A stretch of 64,000 bases of DNA from Callipepla californica brunnescens (lineage: Eukaryota; Chordata; Aves; Galliformes; Odontophoridae): assembly GCA_023055505.1 (NCBI GenBank), contig JALIRH010000010.1, positions 2,729,501 through 2,793,500 on the forward strand. The letters run 5' to 3'. A program made the position numbers and the translations under genes. This document shows positions 1 to 21,695 of the stretch, piece by piece. The notes under the pieces were generated by a model. That model had not been told where the DNA came from and ran no database searches. It saw nothing but the letters and a program-made list of their open reading frames with translations. Position 1 is the stretch's first letter. Each line of letters begins with the position of its first letter.

Positions 1-10546
<10,546 letters not shown>

Positions 10547-13500
10547 TTGCTGCTTCTACCTTCTCTCATGGATTCCAGAAACTTATTTTATATTTTGGTC
10601 ACTTTAAGTGTATGTCTCTGTTCTCAGGGGCTTCACTCTTACTAGTCTGAAGATGAACCTATGGTAGAGGTATAGTAAAAAGCACATGTACTCGTGCAAG
10701 TTAGCTTGCTTGCATATTTTTCTTTAACCATGTTGATTTGGTCACAACAGAATGCCTCTCTAGATAGCTGCTAAAACAAGGTGTCAGGGAAAAAAAAGAA
10801 AAAGCAGTGAAACAAAGAAAAAAAGGAAATAGACGCAGAAAACAAAAAACACTAGACCTCCAAACCCAAGCATTGTTAATGTATCTTAAAATAAGTAGCA
10901 TTTGATTTAAAGCTCAGTAGAACCAGATGCTCCTTAACCACATGAAAGATACTTGGCATTGCTTTGAAAGTATTGTAATTCCCAACAGTAATTTAAAACT
11001 CTGTTACAGTGGTCCCATTAAAAACTGGTATAGCTGATAATTATGACATTTTCAGTATGTCTTTAGACCAATGAACAACTTATTGTGATTTGTTCCTGTA
11101 AATGGCCATTGCTGTCTTCTTTTGTGTAGTTCCAGTTTTAGGCTGTTCTGCAAGGAGCCTGTGTTGCACTACTTGATTATCAGAAATTCTTAAAAGTACA
11201 GACATGAGTAACTTCAAAGGATATGAAGGTGGTGGATGAGCTGAAGGAGGTAGGAAATACTTGCTGCTAAAAATTTTATAATGACTAAGAAACACTAAAA
11301 AATCCAATAATTGAGTTAATACCTTGAAGAAATACAGAGGAGGAATCACATATCCATGTTGGTAAAAGATCAGTCTTTATTAGTAAGGCAACTCCTGCAA
11401 AGGAAAGAACAGATTCCCAGTGCAAAATAATTTCAACAACACTAGAGCGCAAATTAAGTAGCACCTGTTGGTTTCTTGGCTTAGTATTCACCAAACCAGT
11501 TGCTAGCTGTACTTTTATTTCTGTAAAGAAGAAGGAAAATAGTGTGTCTGTTTTCAAGATGCGCTTAATAACGGTGAGAAGAAACTATCAGAAAAACATG
11601 CTCATTACACGGCAAAACAGTTTTTAATTAGATGCTATATTTTTGAAAAGCCATTACTGAATGTCATCTTTGTTAAGTAATATGTGATAATAGATGAGTG
11701 TTTTCCTATCATTCTGGCATTTTTATAATGTTAATGATTTAAACTAAAATCCATCCCGTTGAAAAAGCCTGGTGCTGAGGGAAAAGTACGATTTTTTGGC
11801 TGAAGTGAAAAGGCGTGTGTATATGTGTCTGTGTGTGTATATATGTATATATCTGTATGTATGTCTGTTAAAAAGAGAATATCATTCCTCTTGCATCTTT
11901 TTGGTGTAAGTGGAGTATAGATAAAAGGCAGAGCTAGAAGTGGTTGTTAGATAAGATAGTTCCTTTTGGCTACACTTCTCTTCCCTCTGCCATCACTTTT
12001 TTGTTATTTCTATTTATTTATGGAAACGAATGTGTTGTAACTCCTATAAAGATAATCAGATAGATATTCCCTGTGACTGGGGACCTGATGAACTACCTGA
12101 AAAACTCCATTATATATAATCTCATTTCATTAACTTTTGGCACAATATTTATTATCTTCTGTGTAGTGAATCCGTGCTCCTAGGAAAAGATAATTTTTTA
12201 GAAGTCCAGTTAGTTTCTTTAAAACTGTATTCTCTTCATCGGTGTCTTTACTTAAAAAAATAATAATAAAATAAAATCCCTCTTAATGACCATGTTCTGG
12301 GGGAAAATGTTATTTTTATTCTTAACTTTAGAAGAAATAAATCAGGCTAGTGAAGAAATGGGTCTATCTATAGTTGCAATATTCTAATTAATCACTGTGA
12401 CAAACTGGATTGTGTGGAAAATTTAAGGAAAAAAAAAAAAAAGAGTAACTTCCCTGAGTCACTTGCCAAGAAAGCATTAAATTTCCAGAAGTGAAGTGGT
12501 TCTTTTTTCAGATATTTTAGTCAGTTGCCTATCCAGGAAGAATACTAAAGATATTCTGGAAGTATGAAGTATGCACATGAGAATGTGAAGTATGCTTGTC
12601 CGTTATGATTTCATGAAGAAGGGATTTCAGGGGAGATCTTTTGAGAGTTGTTTGTTTTGGAAAGTTGAAAAAGAACTCACTTGGGGGGCATTACATTGAT
12701 GCTTTTTATAAGTATGCATGTACTGTTTAAAAGCATGTTAGGCTGTGCACACTTGCAGAGGAAGGGAGAGGAAATAACATTTCAAGTTAGCAGAATCAAG
12801 TAGAGAAAAAGGAGATGGTTCTTTTTTAATGATGGGGGAGAAAATTTGCACAGAGGTTCACATAAAGGTTTGAAAAATGTTCTACAATTTAGGTTATGCT
12901 TAACAAGAGATGAAATAATACTCTTAATAATTTAATATTCAAGCATACTCAATACAGTGTGTCAGCTTAAGTAACATATAATGTAGTTGCACTAATTGAG
13001 GATGAGAAGACTTATGGTGAGGAGCTTCAGAAATATCTGGGACAGGTTGGAATGTGGTCAGTTTTGGAGCTGACAGATTTTATAGCAGCTTGTGCTCTGC
13101 ACAAAGCAACAGCAGAATGAGGAAAGGTGAGCTCTGAGCTACTTCATGTTCTATGCAGAATAGCAATGTACATTAGTTACCTTTTCATCTTTTACATGAT
13201 CCTTAAGGATGAGGGGTATACACCACCACACAGTCAGTGTTCTTGCCAGACCTGCTGGAAAGTCCTCAGGGGTTCTAAGGTCTGTACTTTGCCTTTATCT
13301 AAAACCAGCTTTAAATAAAAGGTAATGGGTGGTAAGTTTGAGCATTAGGTGGCATTTTGCTTACCTTCTTTGTATGTCGTTAGGTAGAAAATCTTTCTGT
13401 CAGCTGTTTAGGCTAATTGAATTGCAGTCTATTATGCGGTGCAGTGTGTATGACAATTATTCCTCTTCCTTTTCATTTCCTCAAGCCAAGTAGAGCACTT

Positions 13501-16252
13501 TTTTTTATGTAGAACAAAACATATCTGTGAAATTACATTGAAGTGTAAGAAAGTAAGGCTATGAGATTATAACTATTTTGATTAGGAATTGAGAATAAAT
13601 GTGCAAGTGCACAGTTATTTTGTAACACTACATTTGTTTACACCTTGGTGGTACCTTCTTTTATTTCATTTTTGGAACATCCTTAATGATATTTTTCAAA
13701 GCTAAAGAGTAAGGAAGTGTGTAAATACATATAAAAAACTGAAAGCTTGCTTTTGATATTTGTATATAAACTAGATCAAGCAGTTAGCAGTACTGAATAA
13801 ATTCTCCCTAGCATTTGAAATCATATACCATAAGATGATATTTAGAAGACATCTCTCCTTTACTTCAAGCAAAACATTTGTTAAATTTGTTTGCTTGTAG
13901 TTCTCGATAGTATTTTTAGTATTTTGTCTATAGTGAAGAATCTCATCTATCTTTTGCAGTTTTTATACTACACCAGCATTCAGAAAGTGAAATGTTTGCA
14001 TTTCAGGTTAGCATTTGACTTACATGAATTATACCATTTCAGTACACTTATCAACTACTCTGTCACAGAATATCTAGAAACGTTGTCTTCTGTCATCCAT
14101 ATACTTTACCAACACCAGCACAAAATGATAATCTCAGTCTTAAATTAACTGCATTTTTCTTGCATATAAATATATACCCTAATACCTTGAGGCCTGATCT
14201 AATAAATACTGCTAGATAAAAACACTGCGTAGGGTTATATTTAATTTGGGGGGAGTTTAAGCGTGTACTTCTGTGCTTTTGCAAATGGGCTCTTCAGGCC
14301 TTTTGATTTAAAACCTATGTAGTATTCAGTGATAAACATGACACTGTTAGTAATGAGTTGCCTGTTAAGTTTCTGCTAAGAAGTGACTTAAGCTGTGCAA
14401 ATGTATACACTCTGATCCTGTTACCAGCATATATTAGCAAAATCTCCAGAAAGTGTTACAGGTAGTTGAAGAAAGTGATTCTTAAATGAGATATACCACA
14501 AAGTGCTACTCTTTTGCATACTTTTTGTTTTCATTCATCTTGCTTTTGTGAATGGTCAGTCAAATTTGGTGCTGTAATATATTGGTAACAGCACAGCAAC
14601 TACAATGAAGCTAATGAAAAGATTTAATACCAACAGATTGTATTAACGTGCATTGCTTTAAAATTGTGTGTGTTTGTTTGGCTGAGAGGGCGCAGATACA
14701 GGCAGTGACACGAGAGGTACGTCCTCCTTTTGGGGAGAGAAAATTTTTGTGCAATCCCATGTATGTGGGTTCGTTATATACTAATGCTGGACTCAACCAA
14801 AGTGTTTGGAAGATGCATTTCTTTCCATCCCAGGGAACAAATTTCTTGTTATTAATAATAGCTCTTCTTAACATATGCTTTTAAAGAAAGCCAGCTTCTA
14901 CAGTTTATAAAAATTTGTACAACATTGTCTCCTCCTTCAGTACTGTAGTCATCAGAATGCAGAAAGGCCTCTGAGTGGCAGCATAGCATCGTCTGCAGTT
15001 TACTTTTGTTGGTGATGCTACTCATTTTACTGCAGTCTTTTGAACACTCTATGGGTGTGCTTAGTATTTAATCAAAGAAAGTATCTAGTTTTTGTTCACC
15101 TTCTTGTTGTGCATCTCTGGAAGAATTCCGATGGTTTTTCTTTTAGCTATTGTTGCCCAAATGACTCAAATAGAAAAGGAAAGAGTTCCTCCAGTTGTGC
15201 TTTCTATTTTCATGTGCTGGAACCGGGAAACTTGGAAAGTAATTCCAGAGCTTAGGTCTGTGACTAGGCTCTGTGCAGAGACTGTCATAACTAATTTTTT
15301 TGTCCCCAGAGCACGATTGTCAGTACAGATTATGGTTTAATGCTGCTAAGGTGTCTTGAGATTGAAAGACAGAACTTCTAGCCGTATGCATCGTAAATCT
15401 AAATGAAGTTACAAACCATTTGTTGGTTTAATTTTTTTATGTAGTCAGCATTTTCTCTTGAGGGAGACATTTTTTGCCTTGTAGTAACTGTTTAAAATTA
15501 ATTGCGTACCTGGTAATACTGCTTTTGTTGTATGCAGCTGTGAGCTATTAAAGAAAGCCATGAGGGGAAAAAAATAAAAATTGGTGTTCTGGTCCAGCCT
15601 TTAGCTATGCAGGAGCATCTTAATGTAAGATTCAATTAACACTGCTTTTAGATTTACCTCTCACTGGTCAGTTTTCTGTTGGAAGTTTTGCTGCTATTCA
15701 AAGTTTGCTTGATGAAGTTCAATAAGAAATTATTTGATCTGCCTCTGCATTTGTTTAAATTAAAAAAGCTAACAAGGCAGTGCAAACAAATGCCTTACTT
15801 AAAGCAACAGTTAATCATATCGTCTGAATCTAACATGTGCAATTGTGATTACAAATGGATTTTTAAATGCCAAAAAATGCCTTTTTTTTTTTTTAAGAGT
15901 TAAATGTTAATACTCCTCAGACCTAAGTATGTACTTTTAAAAATGAGCCTTCAGGCACTGTAACAAACTTGCTGTTAGTCTTCTGTGCAATATCTCTTTC
16001 CCTTCTGGGTGCTTTAAGTGTATACTGTATGTCTTATTTTGGTTTGATCAGTATGTTTTGAGAGTGTGTATATTAGCTAACAATGGAATTTTTTTCTGTA
16101 CAGCATGGTGGAAGATGTTTTAAAATTTTGCACTTTTCTAGGATTTACAAGTTTGTAACCTAACGATTTTTAACATGCACAATTTTGTACATAATTAGCA
16201 CTGTATATATTTAAAATGAGTATGAAGCCAATAAAAATAACTGAATGCAAAA
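10547..16252 (+). other. NBEAL1: NBEAL1 3' UTR (inferred)
   Basis: About 5.7 kb of AT-rich sequence with no coding frame follows the stop at 10546. It ends at an AATAAA at 16230-16235. An earlier AATAAA at 13314-13319 could give a shorter form. The tract contains at least six UGUANAUA (Pumilio-type) sites, two of them just before the final poly(A) signal, and several AUUUA elements. The length is inferred from the poly(A) signal and from the next gene being on the other strand; no transcript evidence is available here. Confidence 0.6.
16230..16235 (+). terminator. NBEAL1: Poly(A) signal, probable NBEAL1 distal site
   Basis: Canonical AATAAA. It is the last one on the plus strand before the minus-strand dipeptidase gene, and two UGUANAUA sites (16186 and 16202) lie within 45 bases upstream. 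Confidence 0.6.
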
Positions 16253-16319
16253 CTTCTCACTTTATTAATTCTGCAAAAATGAAACTAATGCTGTTGGAAT
16301 ACACTAAATGAACAATTAT

Positions 16320-16325
16320 TTTATT
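16320..16325 (-). terminator. AAD: Poly(A) signal, probable dipeptidase 3' end
   Basis: TTTATT on the plus strand, so AATAAA on the minus strand, 328 bases after the dipeptidase stop codon. A second copy is at 16261-16266. Use of either puts the transcript end within about 70 bases of the NBEAL1 end. Confidence 0.5.
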
Positions 16326-16652
16326 GCACAGGTAAAACAAGGCAGCAGGAACAGCTGACTCTTAATTGTGTTAAGGTAACTTTCTCTGAGGGAGGAATCA
16401 AAGTGGAGATGTGAGCATACAGAACCTTTCAGAGTAAGAGTGCTCTTATTCTATTCATATTCAAGTACTTCCATAAAACATGTCTTTTGGCTGGGAAGGA
16501 GAGATTGTCTGAAAAGTGAACATGGTGGTGAAAAAGAGCCCAGTAATGCACATTTAGTTTTATTTATGAAGTTAAGGCTCTCTATTCACCCTTGTACTGC
16601 AAGCATTTCTTCCCTTCTTCACATGCTGACTTTTGCTGTAGAGTATACCAGG

Positions 16653-19600
16653 CTATTGGAAATTGCTGTCGATCAGCAAGAAACTGAAATCTGTTCCAGG
16701 CTCGTGTTCAGTCGGTTTCTTACCCCTGTAAACAAGACAAACCATGCTGTGAGCCTGAATAGCAGCTAGGTCTACTGATCTTCTACTTGTCATTAGAGAT
16801 AGAACAAGGTTCCCAGCTAGCAGTTTTGACTCCTTGCCTTGCCTTTGCCGTGAGATATACGTATTAAACTTCTTAATGTTCATACAATTAATGGCCTGAA
16901 TTCCCTTGTTCTAGAACACAGTACGTTAGGGGCAAAGTGGCATTCCCCCAGCCTTCAGTACAGAGCACAGCTAAAGTACTGGGACACTCTTGATGAACGG
17001 TGCCTATAGCTCAAACACAAATGACAGAGTGACTGCTCTTTTGGATCACTAATCAATATTCATGTTTTCCCTGAACAGAAGTGGAAGCAGAGTGTTAAGT
17101 AACTTCTGACATGAGGAAGAGGTGGTGTGTACCTTGAGTTCAACAAAGTCTCCCTTTCTTTCACTCAAATTCAAATGAAGCGTTTACCTCAAAAAAAGCC
17201 TTGCTCCTGTCACTCCATGCAAGGTGGCTTTGTCTCCTTCCACGAGCAGCATTGCACCTTCTCGCAAGCCCTAATATAGGCAAAAAAATACTTGAATGTT
17301 ATTTGAAAGCTATCTGAAAGGCTAGAACACTTTTCCCAAGCAGGCCAGTTTTGAATGTATTGCCTCGTGACTACCACTTGCTTATTTTTAACAAAGATGC
17401 AAAAACAAAGGTGAGTTATCCTGTTTTAGAAGCCAATTTTCTGTGTATTTGGCACTGCCCTTTGAAGGCTATTCAAACCAATAAGGGGAAAACCAAACAA
17501 ATATATATTCTGCAATTACTTCTGCTACCACTATTCTTAGATCCAGTTTTGTTGAAGCAACAGTAGCCCAGATTTATCTTCCCTCTCCCTGTGCTAGCAC
17601 TGAGCATGAAACTCAGTTCCTGGTTTCCGAGACATACTGCTACTACAAATGTATTGAATTATATTATTTACTGAATGCACAAATGAAGATACCTCCAGAG
17701 ATTAAAACAACATTTTATGTAAGAATATCTGTCAGAAAAATGATGAGGAGGTATCTTAGCATCTGCATGTGCTTACTACCAGCAACACACAATGTATGCC
17801 TGCCAACCAGTGACTGGACAGATCAGAGCTGTCTAAAGTCCTAGTGCCTGGCAACAGGACTTCAGGCATCTTAACAGTCAGAAAGCATTTTAATTGTTAT
17901 AATCCATTTTCTAAAAGTAAGAAAATTTAAGGCTATATCTGTTAGCAAGAGCATGACTAGCCTTCCCTGCCACAGTTCTGGAAGGCTTGTCAGAACTGGG
18001 GATTTGCACTGAAAGCTAGCAAAGACAAACTTCAGTATGCCTACCACGCTACAGGCATAACCTTCCTTACTGAAAACTACAACTCACCAGAACTGGAGGG
18101 GTGTTTGGTTCTTCATGATATTGGCGAATTCTTTCCTCTCTTGTTTCCTGCAATAATACGCGCAGACAGTAAGAAATTGGATCCATTCAAGTAGTGTGAT
18201 ACTGAGCAGCTTCTTCACATTAAACAAAACAGGCACTTCCCATCAAAGAGAATGCTTTGATTAGACTTAAGTATTGACAAAAGCGGCAGAACTGGTTTTA
18301 GTAAACAGATTTACCCTTGATTGCTAGCAGCAATTGCTGTATGTTGATCAAACAGAATCTGCACAGTCTCAACCCTGAAAAGCCTGAAAACGTGTTTACA
18401 GTCAACTAATCTTGCTTTTTATTTTTTCAAACATTCTGTGCTCACTCTCAGAACAAGAGTACTGAGAAAGGTGGTGGAAGTAGATGCATGAGTTGCCTTG
18501 TTCATGAAAAATGATAGCCATAGATTTGTACTAATTAATTATCTGTTTCATCTTAAGTAGGAATTATGCTGAAGAATTTCCTTCTGTGAATGGCTCTGCC
18601 ATGCTTCCTGAGTGCTACTGCTTTTGAACTGAGCAATGGTAGCTAAAGAAATCAAACGATGAGGATTTGTTGGTAAGGAAACAGAAACGCAGCAGGCATT
18701 TGGTGAAGAGCAGAGCTTCCACACCCTTCTCAGTACAGCAGCAAGAGTTATTTACAGGGAAAAGACTGACAGTTCATCTAGAGAGAAGCAAGTAAGTTCC
18801 ACCTCAGTATCTCTATTGCCAGCTCCTCTTCCTACTCAAATAATAGCTTTAGGAAGGACTAAAATCTTATCACTTCTTTTGCATTTCCATCTGCTCTAGG
18901 GAATTTTCTAGTCGTAAACCTTAGCACCCTGTGTTAACTCTGGCATGTTTTACTTACACCCATGTGAGTGCTTTTAACATCTGGATCCAGGTAGTGAGGG
19001 TTAATGTTAAATGGAACTAAGCCTAGGGCTTGCAGGGAAGGTGGATAAACAATTGGCATGTCATTGGTAGTGTTGATGCTGATGGTAGCAACATTGGTTC
19101 CTGCACTAGATCCCATGTAAGGAATCCCATCCTGAAAGACAAAAGCAATTATTAGTATGAACTATCACAATTGGGAACAGCATTTTATAGCATCTTCTAT
19201 CAACACTGGAGCCTCAGATCAGACTTTTCTTCTAGCTCATTTTGCTGCTAATTTTACAGGTGAAAAGCAGAAAAGGGCTCAGGGTTTGAGGTGGGTAGTA
19301 GTTTGTATGTATCATGGTTGTCACAGAATATACTGAATATCCGGTACTCACAACTGTGTGATCACACCGAAACGACTAAGGTTGTCAATGTAGACACTGC
19401 ACTTTGCTATTAAGAGAGGAGACTTGTCTACATTCCAGTTACAGAAAATAACTGAAATAGCTGACCTGCTCTTTAGGAGAGCATATGGTATATGTTGAGG
19501 AGTTTGCTTCTAAGTTACGGCACAACATTGTGCATCCTAAGGTCCAGCAGTTCCACATCTGGGAAACTGCTGTAGAAGGAAAGTTTACTGATCCTAGGCT

Positions 19601-21524
19601 TTTCAGGCTTCCATGACTAACAAAAGCTTCATTTGGCCACAGATTTCAGTTCATCAGCTTGAATGAGATGGTTTATATTTGAAGTACATTAGAAACAAAG
19701 ATGTAGAATCTACTTGGGTTTGTCTTAACAAATGCTTACGCACTTGTCATTTAGTCTTGACCAAAATTATCTAGTTTGTTACCTCAAGAACTCGTTTCCT
19801 GATCTCCTGTATCAGTTTGTTGTCATAGAGAGCTTTCAGGAGACGGAATGTGTTGCCACCTCCTGCAGAAGAAGTATCCAGCTTATTCAATATGCTTTAC
19901 CACAAATCTTACATAGGTGTCATTTACAGAGTTGCCAGACTCAATGTTATCTGTTCAGGACAGTATTCTGCTTCCAGCAGCAGTATAACCAGAAGCTTTG
20001 GAGAAATGCTTATTTGGCAGGCCATGGGCTCATGCCCTTACTCTTCTTCCCAGCACTGATGCTGTCGGTTTGACAGCAATTACTAGTATTCTCTTACTAC
20101 CCTGGAAGTGTATATTAGGACTGCACAGTCTGAGCACAGTAGGTGTAGCTCCTCTTTGTCCCGATAAAGTGATGATCCATCTAAAACGATGTTTTTAAAG
20201 AAGTGCAGTTCAAGTGAATAATATAAAACTTACTAGAGAAGCAAAATTTCACCTACTTACATTCCCACCATTACATTTAGGGTCTTACTGTTCACAAATG
20301 AAGTACTGTTTTCTGCAGCTTCTAAGTGTGAGGTAGGACTTTTCCATTATTTTCTCTGCACTAACAGCTCTACAACAGACTAATGCAGTGTCATATGTAA
20401 ACCCTTTTTAGGAAGCAAGAAGTAAAACTTACCAATAAATATCGCTTCAGATTTCCTTACAGCTTCCACTGGATCACAGGATTCATGAATGCTGTCCAGC
20501 TCATAACCTTAAATCAGAAATTATTTACCTTTGCCACTTCACTCTGGCAAAGAAATGTACCCTCGGTGCTTCCCTCCTGCTATTCCCCATCCCACTTTAA
20601 GCCAAATGTCTCACAATGCAACCAGGGAAACGTTAGAGGCCTCTACAAAGTATGTATTGTAGGGTGCACGTTATTAGTGTGGGGCTTCTGTATCCAGCCC
20701 CACTAAAACCATTATTAGCTTTATGGCTGTACTGCTATTGTCACAAAGGACGGAGCACTTTGCTCAGCAGGGTCTAGCTCAGTACAAAGTGCCGCAAACT
20801 CAAAAAGAAGGATAATACTGCTGCCATTCAGCTTGGCCACAGGGCTGAGCAGGATGTGCCATCACTGTTCTGATTTGGACCTATTTTTTGTAATGGCTAA
20901 AATGTTTGGATTTGACAGGACTGCTCTGCTGGGTTCACTGCAATGGTTACGTGACAGCACGATCTTCCTGCAAGGTAAGGAGCAGTGTGACATCCGAGGA
21001 AGTGAGTACTGACTGTTACTGCGGTAACAGGTCCAAGGTTATCCTGAGCGGCGACAGGCAGTTATCGCAGTAGGCCACTCTGGAAAGATCTTTGCTCAAG
21101 GCTCAGTGCAAAACCTTCCTCTCGAAAGAGGTCAGAAGTGTTTGCAACGCGATTTTTGCAGAGGCCTCTCCGGCATCTTCTCCGAGGCGGGGTGCCCAGG
21201 GCGGCTCGGGCCCACGCCCACCCTCAGTGCCGCCGGGAGCCGCTCCCGGGCCCGTCTTACCCAGACTCGCAAACTTCTCCCTGGCGGTGCGGGCGTAGGC
21301 GTCGCGGTCGTGCAGCGCGTAGGGAACGAACAGCACCCGCTTCACCTTCCTGGGGAGAGAAAAGAGGGAGCGCTGGAGGCCGGCAGGGCGCGGCACGGCG
21401 CGGGGCCCCCGCGCGGCACTTACTCCCCGAGGAAGCTCTGGATGTGCTGCTGGCAGTGGCCCAGGTACCCCCCTCCGTGCAAGGTGGAGTTGGACACCAG
21501 CAGCAGGCGCCGCGGGCTGCCCAT
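16653..21524 (-). CDS. AAD: Alpha-aspartyl dipeptidase (peptidase E, family S51), complete, 244 aa
   Basis: Cytosolic serine dipeptidase that cleaves dipeptides with N-terminal aspartate. Coding exons, in transcript order on the minus strand: 21524-21424, 21349-21261, 20507-20433, 19862-19783, 19131-18958, 18147-18088, 17270-17188 and 16725-16653 (stop TAG). All introns are GT-AG with matching phases; the total is 735 bases, 244 residues, the size of the Xenopus enzyme. The start [19 protein letters not shown] has a good context (G at -3 and +4). Landmarks: [11 protein letters not shown] near residue 36, [15 protein letters not shown] near 88, nucleophile Ser124 in GSSAG, Asp139 in TTNDMP, His161 in NINPHYLD. 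The Ser-Asp and Asp-His spacings (15 and 22) equal those of Salmonella PepE (Ser120, Asp135, His157). The frame is intact, so the gene looks functional. It shares its promoter with CYP20A1. The symbol AAD follows the Xenopus name; the bird symbol may differ. Confidence 0.93.
16726..21423 (-). other. Dipeptidase introns
   Basis: Seven introns; the largest are 18148-18957 and, between exons 2 and 3, 20508-21260. The right end of the latter enters the CpG island. No repeat family, RNA gene or extra exon was recognised. Open frames on the plus strand here are unsupported. Confidence 0.6.
18958..19131 (-). CDS. AAD: Dipeptidase catalytic exon (Ser-Asp-His)
   Basis: Exon 5, 58 codons in phase 0 at both ends, carries all three residues expected at the S51 active site: Ser124 within MGSSAGTN, Asp139 within NTTNDMP and His161 within NPHYLD. 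A single exon therefore holds the whole catalytic centre. It opens with DGIPYMG and ends with STHMG, just before the ETREERI continuation in exon 6. Confidence 0.92.
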
Positions 21525-21623
21525 GCCTGCCCCGGTCCCGGTCCCGGCCCGCCCCTTCCGGCCCGGCCGCGGGGTGGGGCCGAGCTGCCGCCGCTGCTCC
21601 CGCCGCCCCGGTCCGGCCCGGCC
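21525..21623. promoter_or_regulatory. Bidirectional promoter, dipeptidase (-) / CYP20A1 (+)
   Basis: Only 99 bases separate the two divergent ATG codons (21524 on minus, 21624 on plus). There is no TATA box. Visible elements are an ETS-type CTTCCGG at 21555-21561, a GGGGTGGGG Sp/KLF-type box at 21571-21579 and repeats of CCGGTCC/CCGGCC. Either the 5' UTRs are extremely short or the transcripts start inside each other's territory and overlap. Confidence 0.75.
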
Positions 21624-21695
21624 ATGCTGGACTTCGCGATCTTTGCCGTCACCTTCCTGCTCATCCTTGTGGGCGCCGTGCTCTACCTCTACCCG
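21624..21695 (+). CDS. CYP20A1: CYP20A1 exon 1, membrane anchor
   Basis: 24 codons encoding a single hydrophobic helix (about residues 3-22) that ends LYLYP. It would serve as an uncleaved signal anchor into the ER membrane. The donor is GTAATG; the next exon continues [10 protein letters not shown], the proline-rich hinge. Confidence 0.95.
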
